A stretch of DNA of 64,000 bases from Pseudomonadota bacterium (GTDB lineage: Bacteria > Pseudomonadota > Gammaproteobacteria > Steroidobacterales > Steroidobacteraceae), in NCBI GenBank assembly GCA_021798335.1, contig JAJZMI010000052.1, positions 1 through 64,000 on the forward strand, in the 5' to 3' direction. The position numbers were made by a program, and so were the translations under genes. How positions within the stretch are numbered: position 1 is the first letter of the stretch; every line of letters begins with the position of its first letter. Below the pieces are notes generated by a model that saw nothing but the letters and a program-made list of their open reading frames with translations, was not told the origin of the DNA and did not search any database. Shown piece after piece: positions 20,704-31,371 of this stretch.

Positions 20704-21451
20704 TTGAAGTCTCGCTTGTTCCCGGGCCAACGGCCCTGCGGACAGCCTCATCCGCTCGCGAGACCGGAAGTGTCAACGCACGGACGTGACCACGCTTGAG
20801 AGAGATCAAATAATGACATGGGGTTTCCCGCCGGGCACACCAGTAACGGCGAGGCGGCCACCGATCACCACTTCCCATGGTGCCGAGCCGGCGCAACGCA
20901 CGGGTGGCGCCGGAACGGGTCCGAGAGTGGACCCTCGAGGGCCGCGGCGCAGGCCTGCGGCAGCGCCGCGGTAGTCACGCTGATGACTGATCCGCCGGCT
21001 CGCGCCGTACCGATCGAGGGCATGGCGAGGCCGCCAACGCGGCGGTCAAGGTTGTGGTCGAGTTTCACCCGGCAAACGGAAAGGCGAAAGCGTTGCGTCT
21101 TTCCCCGCAGCGCTGACTGCCGAGAACCGGTCGTGAACATTCCGATTCACCTGGACCGAAGCGCATGGGTCGAGCGGCCGGCCTTCTGTCCCCGCCGCCG
21201 CGGGGGCTCACCCTGCACCGGGAGGCGGTGGGGCGTGACTGGGCGATGGTGCGGACGGCGAAAAGCGCAGGGCGGTCGAACGGACACTCCCGCATTGGTG
21301 CCGGACGGTTGTACCGAACCGGCCGCCCGAGCCGCGGCGCCGCAGCGTCGGTGTGTCGATGTTTGATCACGGGGGCGCACTTGAGCTTGCGGCCATTCGG
21401 GGCGAGACTGTCCAGGCCGATCCTGGCGACTCGGTACGCTCCCCCATAGCC

Positions 21452-22183
21452 ATGCTCCTGGCCCGCATGCATTATTTCGCCGAAATTGTCTTCGTCGCCG
21501 TGGCGGCGCTGCTGCCGATCATCAATCCCTTCGGCGGAGCGCCCATTTTTCTGGCCATGACCTCTGGGCTCACACCGACCGAGCGTGCGCGTACCGCGAA
21601 ACTCGTCGCCTTCAACAGCTTCGCGCTGCTCATCGCCTCCATCCTGGTCGGCGCCTACGTGCTCGAGTTCTTCGGCGTCTCGATCCCGGCGGTGCAGGTG
21701 GCCGGAGGCATCGTGGTATGCGCCCTCGCCTGGTCGCTGCTCAATGGGCCGCTCAATCCGGTGGTTTCCGCCCCAGCGGGCGCTACCAGTCCCGACAGCA
21801 TCACGCAAGGAGCGTTTTATCCCATCACGATGCCGCTGACCGTCGGACCCGGATCGATATCGGTGGCCGTGACCCTCGGGGCCAACCCGCCGCGTGGCCT
21901 GCGGGCGCTCCTGCCCACGATTCTTGCGCACTTCGTCGGTGTATTGATCACCTGCGTCATCATTTATCTGTGCTACCGCTACGCGGACCGTCTGGTGCGC
22001 CGGCTGGGCAAGACCGGAACAACCATCATGATACGGCTGACGGCGTTCATCCTGCTCGCCATCGGCGCCCAGATCGTCTGGAACGGCGCCAGCGCGATGC
22101 TGCTCGGCGTGCTCCACCCCGGCCGCCATGGCGCATCTTCCGCGCTGGTGGGGTCCAGGCACACCTCGCTCCTGCGAGGATAA
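21452..22183 (+). CDS. MarC family integral membrane protein
   Basis: LLPIINPFGGAPIFLAMTSGLTPTERARTAKLVAFNSFALLIAS; multiple TM helices; ITMPLTVGPGSISVAVTLG. Confidence 0.9.
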   Translation: MLLARMHYFAEIVFVAVAALLPIINPFGGAPIFLAMTSGLTPTERARTAKLVAFNSFALLIASILVGAYVLEFFGVSIPAVQVAGGIVVCALAWSLLNGPLNPVVSAPAGATSPDSITQGAFYPITMPLTVGPGSISVAVTLGANPPRGLRALLPTILAHFVGVLITCVIIYLCYRYADRLVRRLGKTGTTIMIRLTAFILLAIGAQIVWNGASAMLLGVLHPGRHGASSALVGSRHTSLLRG

Positions 22184-22396
22184 AGGCATGAATGAGCATC
22201 GGATGGGTGACTCTCGGGCTCCAATCCGCGGCGGCTTTGGCGGCCTGACAGCCGGTCTTGCGCACACTGCCCGCACCGATGCCGCAGGCTGGCAGGCACA
22301 AGCGCATCATGCACCGATCCCTGCCGCCGTTGCGAGACCTCCGGCGCACACCGGCGCTTGCGCAGTATCCGAACCGGAACGTCCCCCGCTGCGCCG

Positions 22397-23227
22397 CTAG
22401 GGATCGCGGCCAGCTCGTTCCATCATGTCGCGCGCGCTGCCGGCGATGATTTGCTGCAGCCGGTTCAGCCCGTCGGTGAGGGCCGCGGGCCCGGGCTGCA
22501 GGATCTCGGACGACTTAATCTCGAACAATCGATCATGGCGCAGCGCGGGGATCGATTGCCAGCCCGGCCGCTCACGCACTCTTGCCGGGTTGAATTTTTT
22601 TCCGCACCACGAGGCGATCAGGACGTCCGGTGCGCGCCGAACCACCTCGCTCGGATCGGCGATGATGCGCTCCCTGGCGGCAGAGCGCATCGAGAGGTCG
22701 GCGAAGCAATTCTGCGCGCCGGCGATCTCGATGAGCTCCCCGACCCAGCGTATGCCGCAGATCAGCGGATCGTCCCACTCCTCGAAATACACGCGCGGCC
22801 GACAGGGCAGTCGCGCTGCCGCGCGACGCGCTTCCACCATCGAGCGGCGCAGCTGCCCGATCAGCGCCCGAGTGCGCGTGTGCGCTCCGATCATTCGGCC
22901 GAGCATGGCGATCGATTCCAGGATCTCCTCGACGCCGCGTTGATTGAAGACATGCACCTCGAGGCCGGCCCGAATCAGATCGGCGGCGATGCCAGCCTGC
23001 AGATCCGAGAAACCGAGCACGAGATCCGGCTTCAGCGCGACGATGCGCTCGATCTTGGCGCTGGTGAAAGCGCTCACGCGCGGCTTTTCCCGGCGGGCCT
23101 GCGGCGGGCGCACTGTGAATCCCGAGATGCCCACGATGCGGTCCTGCTCCCCGAGCAAATACAACGTCTCGGTCGTCTCTTCCGTCAGGCAAACGATGCG
23201 CCGCGGACCCGTCTTCCGCCGTTCGCT
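22397..23227 (-). CDS. BtuF-like cobalamin/metal-chelate-binding protein (no evident signal peptide)
   Basis: RRIVCLTEETTETLYLLGEQDRIVGISGFTVRPPQARREKPRVSAFTSAKIERIVALKPDLVLGFSD pattern of periplasmic-binding-like B12 proteins. Confidence 0.85.
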   Translation of the reverse strand, partial: SERRKTGPRRIVCLTEETTETLYLLGEQDRIVGISGFTVRPPQARREKPRVSAFTSAKIERIVALKPDLVLGFSDLQAGIAADLIRAGLEVHVFNQRGVEEILESIAMLGRMIGAHTRTRALIGQLRRSMVEARRAAARLPCRPRVYFEEWDDPLICGIRWVGELIEIAGAQNCFADLSMRSAARERIIADPSEVVRRAPDVLIASWCGKKFNPARVRERPGWQSIPALRHDRLFEIKSSEILQPGPAALTDGLNRLQQIIAGSARDMMERAGRDP

Positions 23228-23693
23228 CACGTTACAACCCGATGCCTGGCCGTGCGCGCACCCCGGTGATCTTGCTGCGGCGCACGCGCTCGCGGGGATC
23301 CGCCGATCCATCGCGCGGCGGTTCTTGTTGCAGTCTCATCGCAGAATACGAGTACACTCACATCGGCCTCGAGCATCGCTCCGGTTTCACGGCCCCTGCG
23401 GCCGCCTGCAAGCATCCCGTCCGGCGCTTTGGGACACAGGGCCGCCGCCGGCCTCTGAGCGGCTCGCGGCTTGCGGCTCGTCACTGTCATCCGGAACCTC
23501 GCTTGATTATAGTGCTCGCCGGACGCGGTTGCGCGACCGCGTGGCGAGATCTCCCGTGTCGGGACCGCTCGGTTGGAGGCGCGGCCCGCGACAAGGATCG
23601 ATTGCGCGGCCGGCTGCCCTCGCGAACAGCCGCTGAGGCAGACGCCGGATACCGCAACGGGCGATGCGCGCCGTACGCGGGAGTGACGCGAGA

Positions 23694-24122
23694 ATGACAT
23701 CCGGAAAAACACTCGATCAATGGCTGGCGGAATACTCCGGGTCCCACGGGCACCCGGTCAACCGCATCATTCACACGGTGTGTGTGCCGGCGATCCTGTT
23801 CGCCAGCATTGCACTGCTGTGGAACGTGCACCTGTTCGGGTTGCGGGCCGCCTACCTCGCCATGGTCCTGGTGGCGCCCTTCTACCTGGCGCTCGGGTGG
23901 CTTGCCTCCATCGTCATGGCGGGACAACTTCTCATCTGCGTGTTGATCCTCAGTGTCTGGCCCCACGCAATCCCGCTGACCGCGAGCGCCGCCGTGATAT
24001 TCGTTGCCGCCTGGATCGGCCAGTTCGTCGGCCACGCGATCGAGGGTCGTCGCCCCAAGTTCCTCCAGAACATGATGTTCCTGCTCATTGGTCCCCTGTG
24101 GGTCGTCCTGAAGCATGGCTGA
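23694..24122 (+). CDS. DUF962/Mpo1-like membrane protein
   Basis: KTLDQWLAEYSGSHGHPVNRIIHTVCVPAI ... WIGQFVGHAIEGRRPKFLQN ... LIGPLWVV. Confidence 0.87.
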   Translation: MTSGKTLDQWLAEYSGSHGHPVNRIIHTVCVPAILFASIALLWNVHLFGLRAAYLAMVLVAPFYLALGWLASIVMAGQLLICVLILSVWPHAIPLTASAAVIFVAAWIGQFVGHAIEGRRPKFLQNMMFLLIGPLWVVLKHG

Positions 24123-24304
24123 GCGCCCCGGGAAAGCGGACGTTTCATTCCCGGGTGCGCGCGCCTCGTACGGGCCCACTCGACCGTCGCGTCAGGCGGC
24201 GCCCGGAGGAACCTCATGCGTGTCCGCACCGCCTTCCCGCTCGAGAGCCGCCGCGCATGTCCGATTGTCCCCGGGAGGGCTTTGACGGTCGGCCGCAGCG
24301 ACGG

Positions 24305-24811
24305 TCATACCGTCGTGGTCACGAGAATCGGCTCCTCGAGCTGTTGCTCATCGCAATTCGCGCCCGGACCGCCGCGATCGACAACGAGGAAGCGACTCGT
24401 GGCGCCGAGTGCAAGTAACGAGTGGTGCCAGGTGTTTCGATGATAGCTGACGCCCTGATCGCCGGCCGCGCGGAATGCGCGGAGGGTTCGCGGCGAGTCG
24501 GCCCCGCTCTCGTACGCAACGACAATCAGGAACGGGCGTCCATCGAGCGGATAGAACGCCTGACTCGACAGGGGATGGCGCTCCAGGGTGCGCACCGCGT
24601 GCGGCAGGACACAGGGCTTGGCCCGGAAGATGCTGATCAGGGGGCGGCCACCCTCCCCCACGATGTCGACGGGCGCGAGATCGTCGAAGCGTTCGCAGGT
24701 GCCCTGATTGATGGATCGCGGCAGATGCCCCGCGGTCTCGATCACGCGGCCAAAGGGCGCGAAGGCTTCGGCGGTCAAAGGCTCCGCCTCCAGCAAACTT
24801 AGCGCGGCCAC
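24305..24811 (-). CDS. allA: Ureidoglycolate lyase
   Basis: LTAEAFAPFGRVIE, LERHPLSSQAFYPLDGRPFLIVVA, NTWHHSLLALG. Confidence 0.93.
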   Translation of the reverse strand: MAALSLLEAEPLTAEAFAPFGRVIETAGHLPRSINQGTCERFDDLAPVDIVGEGGRPLISIFRAKPCVLPHAVRTLERHPLSSQAFYPLDGRPFLIVVAYESGADSPRTLRAFRAAGDQGVSYHRNTWHHSLLALGATSRFLVVDRGGPGANCDEQQLEEPILVTTTV

Positions 24812-24815
24812 GGCC

Positions 24816-25814
24816 TCAAGGCTCCTCCGGCCGACCGAACACCCTGACCCGGCTCACCCCCCCGTCGGGGTGAATGTTCACGCGTACGTGCGAGATCGGC
24901 CCCACCTCGCGCAACGCGGACTGGAAGCGATGGACGCTGTCGGCCGTGAGGAATTGCGGCTCCAGGAGCGCAGGCCAATACATCGATTGAATGACCGCAT
25001 GAGCATCCGTGTCCCGCGGCAGCAAGGCACCCTGGATGGACACCTGGTGGGGGAAGTTGCCCTTGAATTGTCCGGTATCGATTTCGACGCAATGGACGCG
25101 CCCCCGGTGCCCGAGTTCCAGAACGATCCAGTCGAACCCAGGCTCGCGACGCCGGCGCGTCTCCCATCCATCGGCCATGCTGGCCGCCCGGCCCGGCAAG
25201 AGGACATTGTGCATCGATCCATAGTGCTCGTCGCTGCATGCCAGGGCACGCCCTCCATGCAGCGCGGCGACCAGATCGATCAGATCCGATTCCCGGCCAC
25301 GGGCGGCCCAGTCGAACTCGATGCGGCCATACGCCCGGAATCGGGCCACCCCGCCGTCCGGGAATATGTTCAGTTTCAGATGAGTCCAGACAGCTTGAGA
25401 AGGCAGCGCGAACACATTCTGCCGGTTGCCCGCCAGCGCCGTCTGCGGCAACAACACCGTCCAGGCCGTATTGGCATCGGGCGCACGGTCCGTACGGCAC
25501 GCCTGCACCGATGCGAAAGGCGGGTAATTACCCGTGAAGTAGCGAGTATCGATGTCTACGGCGACGAGCTTGGCCGGGGCCGCGAGCTGCACGATGCAAT
25601 AGTCGTGCGCCTGGTCCCGGCGCCGGCGCGACTCCCATCCATCCATCCATTTCCCGTGATCGTCGTACTCGTCCGCGCGCCATACCGGCTCCGCCGGCTG
25701 CAGCATTCGCTCCTTGGGGGCGAAGAAGTCGTCGGTCGCGAATAGAGCGATGGCGCCGAGGCGCTCGTCGGCTACATTGATGAATTGCCGGTGCAACTCG
25801 GTGTCAGTGCTCAT
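24816..25814 (-). CDS. alc: Allantoicase
   Basis: Tandem allantoicase-type repeats: DGWESRRRRDQAHDYCIVQLA / DGWETRRRREPGFDWIVLELG; HLKLNIFPDGGVARFRAYG / HVRVNIHPDGGVSRVRVFG. Confidence 0.95.
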   Translation of the reverse strand: MSTDTELHRQFINVADERLGAIALFATDDFFAPKERMLQPAEPVWRADEYDDHGKWMDGWESRRRRDQAHDYCIVQLAAPAKLVAVDIDTRYFTGNYPPFASVQACRTDRAPDANTAWTVLLPQTALAGNRQNVFALPSQAVWTHLKLNIFPDGGVARFRAYGRIEFDWAARGRESDLIDLVAALHGGRALACSDEHYGSMHNVLLPGRAASMADGWETRRRREPGFDWIVLELGHRGRVHCVEIDTGQFKGNFPHQVSIQGALLPRDTDAHAVIQSMYWPALLEPQFLTADSVHRFQSALREVGPISHVRVNIHPDGGVSRVRVFGRPEEP

Positions 25815-26764
25815 CACGGCAAAGATGGCTGAGTGGCAAGCCAGTGTCGGGCAATTTCCACGCGCTTGCAGATCCAGACGTGCTGGTGGTGAAGCACATG
25901 ATCCAAAAAGCGCTCCAGCGAACCGATGCGCGCCGGGCGTCCGATGATACGACAGTGAAGACCCACTGACAGCATTTTGGGCGCATTCAGTCCGTCCGGG
26001 TCGCCTTCGCGGTAGAGAGTGTCGAAGGCCGATTTGAGATATTCGAAAAATTGCTCGCCGCAATTGAAGCCCTGCGCGGTCGCGAATCGCATGTCGTTGG
26101 TATCGAGCGTGTAGGGCACGACGAGGTGCGGAACCCGACGCGCTGCCGCGCCGGAACCGACCGTTACCTGCGTCCAGTACGGCAGGTCATCCGCGTAGGA
26201 GTCGGAGTCATACAGGAGTCCGCCGTGCTCCACGAGCAATCGTCTGGTGTTCGGACTATCCCGCCCGGTATACCAGCCGCACGGCATCGCGCCGAACTGC
26301 TCGCGCAGGATCGCCAGAGCCTCCGCCATGTGCGCGCGTTCGGTCGCTTCGTCCATCGACTGATAGCTGATCCAGCGCAGGCCGTGGCAGGCGATTTCGT
26401 GGCCGAGCTCGCGCAACGCTGCGGCGACTTCGGGATTGCGGCGGATGGCGGTCGCAACCGCAAAAATCGTCAACGGCAGCCTGCGTTGCTCGAAGGCTCT
26501 CAGCACACGCCAGATTCCCGCTCGCGAGCCGTACTCGTACAGAGACTCCATGCTCATGTGGCGCATTGGGAATTGCTGGGCATTGACGATCTCGGAGAGA
26601 AACGTTTCGGATCCCGGATCGCCGTCGAGCACCGAGCTCTCGGCCCCTTCTTCGTAGTTCAACACGAATTGGAGGGCAACCCGCGCGTTACCGGGCCAGC
26701 GTGGCACCGGGGGTGTTCGGCCGTAGCCCACGAGGTCACGAGGATACGAACTCTCGAGTGTCAT
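25814..26764 (-). CDS. puuE: Allantoinase PuuE (polysaccharide-deacetylase fold)
   Basis: YPRDLVGYGRTPPVPRWPGNARVALQFVLNYEEGAE; GHEIACHGLRWISY; stop overlaps alc start. Confidence 0.95.
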   Translation of the reverse strand: MTLESSYPRDLVGYGRTPPVPRWPGNARVALQFVLNYEEGAESSVLDGDPGSETFLSEIVNAQQFPMRHMSMESLYEYGSRAGIWRVLRAFEQRRLPLTIFAVATAIRRNPEVAAALRELGHEIACHGLRWISYQSMDEATERAHMAEALAILREQFGAMPCGWYTGRDSPNTRRLLVEHGGLLYDSDSYADDLPYWTQVTVGSGAAARRVPHLVVPYTLDTNDMRFATAQGFNCGEQFFEYLKSAFDTLYREGDPDGLNAPKMLSVGLHCRIIGRPARIGSLERFLDHVLHHQHVWICKRVEIARHWLATQPSLP

Positions 26765-27284
26765 CTGCTGGAACTATGCCATAACCGCGCAAGAGGCAGC
26801 CGGCTTATGAATGAGAACGCTCCGTCCTGTAATCGCGAACGACAGGAAACCGGCTTCTCGGGTGGAGCGACACGCGACGTCCATGGCGACCCGGTGGGCC
26901 ACCCCGCTCTTGCGCATCATGAGCCTGGAAACTGCGCGGAGCAGGCCGCTTCACCAGGCCTGGCGGCCCGAGGAGGTTCGCGATACCCCAGCGAGGCAAG
27001 CCGTTCAGTCAGATCGAGGCTGCGCATCCCTCAGCGGCCTCACGCACGCCGGCTTCCCGCGATAGCGGCCCGCCATTGGCTGGCGAACGCTGGCGGAATC
27101 CTGTACCGTGAGGCCGTCATCAAGGCGGCGCCGGATCGGCGCGGCGGCGCCTCGGGGAATACCCTCGACCGAGGGAAGCGGCGGACGGTTGCGGATCGGC
27201 TGAGGACGGCTCGCGCGGCCCGGACGCCTACCGTGCGGCCCAATCTCCAAAAAAAATGGCACGTATCCCGGCAGGAGCGGCTCC

Positions 27285-28223
27285 ATGTTAGAGCGAGCAG
27301 CGCACTATTTCGACGAAGTAGGCCGCCGCGGATCGATCCGCAAGGCTGCCGAGCGGCTGCACATCGCTCCATCGGCGGTGGATCGGCAGATTCTGCAGCT
27401 CGAGGCCCGGATTGGCGCGCCGCTCTTCGAGCGTCTTCCGAAGGGGCTGCGCATGACCGCGGCCGGAGAACTGCTGCTCGAGACGATACGGCGCTGGAAG
27501 CGCGAATATGAAGTGCTTCAGACTCAGATCAGGGACCTTCAAGGGCTTTGTTCCGGCGAAGTGTCCATTGCCCTGGTCGAGGGCGCAACGGAATTCATGA
27601 CCGATACTTTGCGTCAATTCCGCGCGCGATATCCGGGTATCGTCTACCGGCTGCACATTGCAGGGCACGATGCCGTGACCGACGCCGTTGTGAGTGGCGC
27701 ATATGACGTTGGCGTGACCTTCAATCCTCCGGCGTTGAACGCGCTGCGGGTCGAGCGCAAGGTCAGCTACCGGATCGGGGTCATCGTGACGCCCGATCAT
27801 CCGCTCGCGGAACGCCGGGAGGTGACCTTCGGGGAATGCGTGGAGTGGGGCTTCGTGGTCCCTGACGACACGATCTCGATCCGCCCGATCCTCGAGCGCG
27901 TGTGGCTGATGTCCATGGACCAGCCGCTGCGCGAGAGCGCGGCGACAAACAGCATCACGCTGCTGAAGTCGATGGTGAAGGGGGGCGTGGGTGTGGGCAT
28001 TCTGACCGGCCTCGACGTTCTGACGGAGGTGAAGACCGGTGAGCTGAAGTTCATACCGCTCGCCTACCCGGGCATCCCGGTCTCGGAGCTGGCCGTGGTG
28101 GTGCAATCGAGCCGAACGCTCTCGGCGGCGGCCTCGACCTTCGTGCAGCATCTGGCGGTGGCCATGGGCGAGGCGGAACTCGCCCTGACCGCGCGCAACG
28201 GGGCCAGTGCGCGCGGTGAGTGA
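27285..28223 (+). CDS. LysR family transcriptional regulator
   Basis: N-terminal HTH FDEVGRRGSIRKAAERLHIAPSAVDRQILQLEARIGAPLFERLPKGLRMTAAGE; divergent from puuE. Confidence 0.92.
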   Translation: MLERAAHYFDEVGRRGSIRKAAERLHIAPSAVDRQILQLEARIGAPLFERLPKGLRMTAAGELLLETIRRWKREYEVLQTQIRDLQGLCSGEVSIALVEGATEFMTDTLRQFRARYPGIVYRLHIAGHDAVTDAVVSGAYDVGVTFNPPALNALRVERKVSYRIGVIVTPDHPLAERREVTFGECVEWGFVVPDDTISIRPILERVWLMSMDQPLRESAATNSITLLKSMVKGGVGVGILTGLDVLTEVKTGELKFIPLAYPGIPVSELAVVVQSSRTLSAAASTFVQHLAVAMGEAELALTARNGASARGE

Positions 28224-28546
28224 TTGCCCCGCGACCGCATCGGATCAACAGGCGTGCGCCGTTTTGGAACGCCCTGTCGCCACCAGAAGGCATGGACAGT
28301 CCGCAAGTACTCGGCTGTAATGACCCCGATTGAGCGCCGCGCCGGATAGCCCGGCAAATGGCAGCGAGCGTGACGACGCGCCATGTCGTATTGGGCATCG
28401 GCGCGATACGCCGCCTGTCTGCCGGGTGGGTGCCGGAAAATCGGTTGGCGGCGGAATCATGCCATCTCGGCTTTGACACAGCATGATTTGCGCATTTTCG
28501 GGGCCACGGGCGGTGGTTCCATGGCTGCAAACAGCGGGGTAAAGGT

Positions 28547-30163
28547 GTGAGCGTCGGCACAACAATTCCTACGGGCGTCGAGATCCGGGCACCCGCCGAG
28601 CCGCGATGCGACGAAATACTGACACGCGAGGCGCTGGCATTTCTCGGCGAGCTGCACCGGGCATTCGAGCCGCGGCGGCGCGAGCTGCTCGCGGCGCGCA
28701 CGGCGTGCCAGCGGCGCATCGCAGCCGGTGAGCGGCCGGACTTCCTGCCCGAAACCCGGGACATCCGCGGCGGCACCTGGCAGATAGCGCCGCTGCCGGC
28801 TCCGCTGCAGCGCCGGCGCGTGGAAATCACAGGCCCGGTCGACCGCAAGATGATGATCAATGCGCTGAACTCGGGTGCCGACGCATACATGGCCGACTTC
28901 GAGGATTCGAACACGCCAAGCTGGCGCAACCAGCTGCAGGGTCAGATCAATCTCAAGGACGCGGTGCGGGGCGCGATAACCCTTGACGCCGGCGGCAAGC
29001 ATTATCGTCTGAACGACACCGTTGCGACGCTGCTCGTCCGTCCTCGCGGCTGGCATTTGCTGGAGCGACACGTGCGCGTCGACGGACAGAGTATTTCCGG
29101 GTCGCTGTTCGACTTCGGATTGGCGTTCTTTCATAACGCCCGGGAACAGATCGCCCGCGGCGCAGGTCCCTACTTTTACCTCCCGAAACTCGAAAGCCGC
29201 CACGAGGCGCGCCTGTGGAATGATGTGTTCGTCCTGGCGCAGGAGGCACTCGGTGTGCCCGTGGGCACCATCAAGGCCACTGTGCTCATCGAGACGGTGC
29301 TCGCGGCCTTCCAGATGCACGAGATTCTCTACGAGCTGCGCGAGCATTCCGCGGGTCTGAACGCCGGACGCTGGGATTACATCTTCAGTGCGATCAAGAA
29401 ATTCAGTGGTCAAGAGAATTTTTGCCTGGCTGATCGCAGTGAGCTGACCATGGAGGCGCCGTTCATGCGCGCCTATGCCCTCGAGCTGGTCAGAACCTGT
29501 CACTGTCACGGCGCGCCCGCGATCGGCGGGATGAGCGCCCTGATCCCGATAAAGAACGACCCGGCGGCCAACGAGCGGGCGCTTCGCGGGGTTCGGCACG
29601 ATAAAGCGCGTGATGCGCGCGACGGGTTCGACGGAGGTTGGGTGGCTCACCCCGGACTGGTGCGGCCGGCCCTCGATGAGTTCGGCAAAGTCCTCGGGAA
29701 CCGCCCGCATCAGCGCGACGTGGTGCCCCCCGGCCGGTGCGCGGCGGCGGACCTGCTGGATTTCCGGCCCGAGCGACCGATCACCGAAGCCGGGTTGCGC
29801 AATGACATCAATGTCGCGATTCACTACATGGGCAGCTGGCTCGCCGGCGCAGGTTGCGTGCCGATCCATAACCTCATGGAGGATGCAGCCACCGCCGAGA
29901 TCGCCCGCTCGCAGGTCTGGCAGTGGGTACACAGCTCCAAGGGGGTGCTCAATGACGGGCGCAAGATCGATGCCATACTCGTGCGCCGGTATATTGCCGA
30001 GGAGCTGGCGCGGATCGAGTCCCTCATCGGGGCTACCGGGGCATCGACCGCGACCTATGCGCATGCCGCGCGACTCCTCGAGGAACTGTGCCTCGCTCCT
30101 GTCTTTGCCGAGTTCCTGACGCTGCCGATGTACGGGATGCTGAGCGATGATCCGGCGGTATGA
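28547..30163 (+). CDS. aceB: Malate synthase A
   Basis: MINALNSGADAYMADFEDSNTPSWRNQLQGQINL; PKLESRHEARLWNDVF; ATVLIETVLAAFQMHEILYELREHSAGLNAGRWDYIFS. Confidence 0.97.
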   Translation: MSVGTTIPTGVEIRAPAEPRCDEILTREALAFLGELHRAFEPRRRELLAARTACQRRIAAGERPDFLPETRDIRGGTWQIAPLPAPLQRRRVEITGPVDRKMMINALNSGADAYMADFEDSNTPSWRNQLQGQINLKDAVRGAITLDAGGKHYRLNDTVATLLVRPRGWHLLERHVRVDGQSISGSLFDFGLAFFHNAREQIARGAGPYFYLPKLESRHEARLWNDVFVLAQEALGVPVGTIKATVLIETVLAAFQMHEILYELREHSAGLNAGRWDYIFSAIKKFSGQENFCLADRSELTMEAPFMRAYALELVRTCHCHGAPAIGGMSALIPIKNDPAANERALRGVRHDKARDARDGFDGGWVAHPGLVRPALDEFGKVLGNRPHQRDVVPPGRCAAADLLDFRPERPITEAGLRNDINVAIHYMGSWLAGAGCVPIHNLMEDAATAEIARSQVWQWVHSSKGVLNDGRKIDAILVRRYIAEELARIESLIGATGASTATYAHAARLLEELCLAPVFAEFLTLPMYGMLSDDPAV

Positions 30164-30531
30164 TTCGATTATGCACCGCGGCGCGCGGACCGCGTGGTGC
30201 GACGTTCGATCATGTGAACATGCATAGTGCTCCATGCTCGGCCCCACGCCGGCGCTGCGCACCGCCGCAGTGCTCGCGCGCGGCTTGACTCGCACGTTTT
30301 TGGTGCATCCCGGCCTGCAACTGCCCGACGCGCCGACCGTGACAGGCCGGCTCGACAGCATCAAGCAACCACGCGTGATCCCGCGGTTGCACTCGCGGGC
30401 GAACGTCGCCATCCTACCGATGAGGAAATTGCGCAATCACCCTGATGCTCGCTCACCGCATGATCATGATGGTCCGAAGCTCCGTGGTGTTGCCGCAGGC
30501 GCGGGCGAGCTCGATGAGGTCAATGTCCGCA

Positions 30532-31371
30532 ATGATTTCGCGGTCTGATTCCGTCACTCCGTTACAGCGGTCCCGGGGCCGGCTGCGGGTTTGCATCATG
30601 CGGCGCGGGCCGGAGTCGGTCCTCGCGGATCTGTATCAGGAAGGATGCCTCAAGGCGAGATTTCCTCGCACGTCACCGGGCGCGCCGGTGAGCGTGGTAC
30701 TGCTGAACAGTGCCGGAGGCGTCGTCCCCGGCGATCGTCTCGATCAGGTGCTGACGCTGGAGGCGGGAACCGAGGCCAGCGTGGTGTCGGCGGGGGCGGA
30801 GCGGTTTTATCGTGGACTGCGCGGCGATGCACCGGCCCAGGTGCGCACGACGATCACGTTGGGCGCCGGCGCTACCCTGGAGTGGCTGCCGCAGGAGTCC
30901 ATCCTGTTCGACGCGACGGCATTGGACCGAACGCTGGCGATCGACATGGAGGAAGACGCGCGGTTGCTTGCGGTGGAGGCGCTGCTGTTCGGCCGTGCGG
31001 CAATGGGTGAAGCGCTGCACCGCATCCAGCTGGTGGACCGGCTGCGCATCCGTCGGGCCGGACGGCTCGTGTGGCAGGACGCGGTTCGGCTTTCGGGTGA
31101 TGCGGCGGCCCTGATGCAGCATCCGGCCACCGGAGGCGGGGCGGCGGCCGTTGCAGGAATTGTCTTTACCGCGCCAGAAGCGACAGCACGGCTCGAGGCA
31201 CTACGCAACGCGATGGCGGCGGCAGGTTACGATGCCGGGGTGACGTGCCGCGACGGCGTGTTATTCGCCCGTCTGGTTGCGCGCGATGGGGCCGTGTTGC
31301 GCGAGCGCATCGCGGCCGCGCTTGCGGTGCTGCGGACCGAGCCGGATCTTCCCCGCAACTGGTGTTGCTAG
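30532..31371 (+). CDS. ureD: Urease accessory protein UreD
   Basis: LADLYQEGCLKARFPR, LLNSAGGVVPGDRL, WLPQESILFDATALDRTL; exact start uncertain. Confidence 0.92.
   Translation: MISRSDSVTPLQRSRGRLRVCIMRRGPESVLADLYQEGCLKARFPRTSPGAPVSVVLLNSAGGVVPGDRLDQVLTLEAGTEASVVSAGAERFYRGLRGDAPAQVRTTITLGAGATLEWLPQESILFDATALDRTLAIDMEEDARLLAVEALLFGRAAMGEALHRIQLVDRLRIRRAGRLVWQDAVRLSGDAAALMQHPATGGGAAAVAGIVFTAPEATARLEALRNAMAAAGYDAGVTCRDGVLFARLVARDGAVLRERIAAALAVLRTEPDLPRNWCC

Noticed and set aside
21065-22276. 403-aa minus-strand ORF over marC
   Set aside because: Composition (H/R/Q/D-rich, no domains) typical of antisense frames; MarC on + is clear.
23228-23693. Possible cobalamin riboswitch upstream of the BtuF-like gene
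   Set aside because: No recognisable B12-box-like conserved core on the minus strand.
28457-30436. 659-aa minus-strand ORF over malate synthase
   Set aside because: Shadow ORF; malate synthase motifs on the + strand explain the region.
30460-30570. Minus-strand 34-codon frame MTESDREIIADIDLIELARACGNTTELRTIMIMR upstream of ureD
   Set aside because: Looks protein-like but very short, GTG start without a clear separate ribosome site, overlapping the ureD start; insufficient support.
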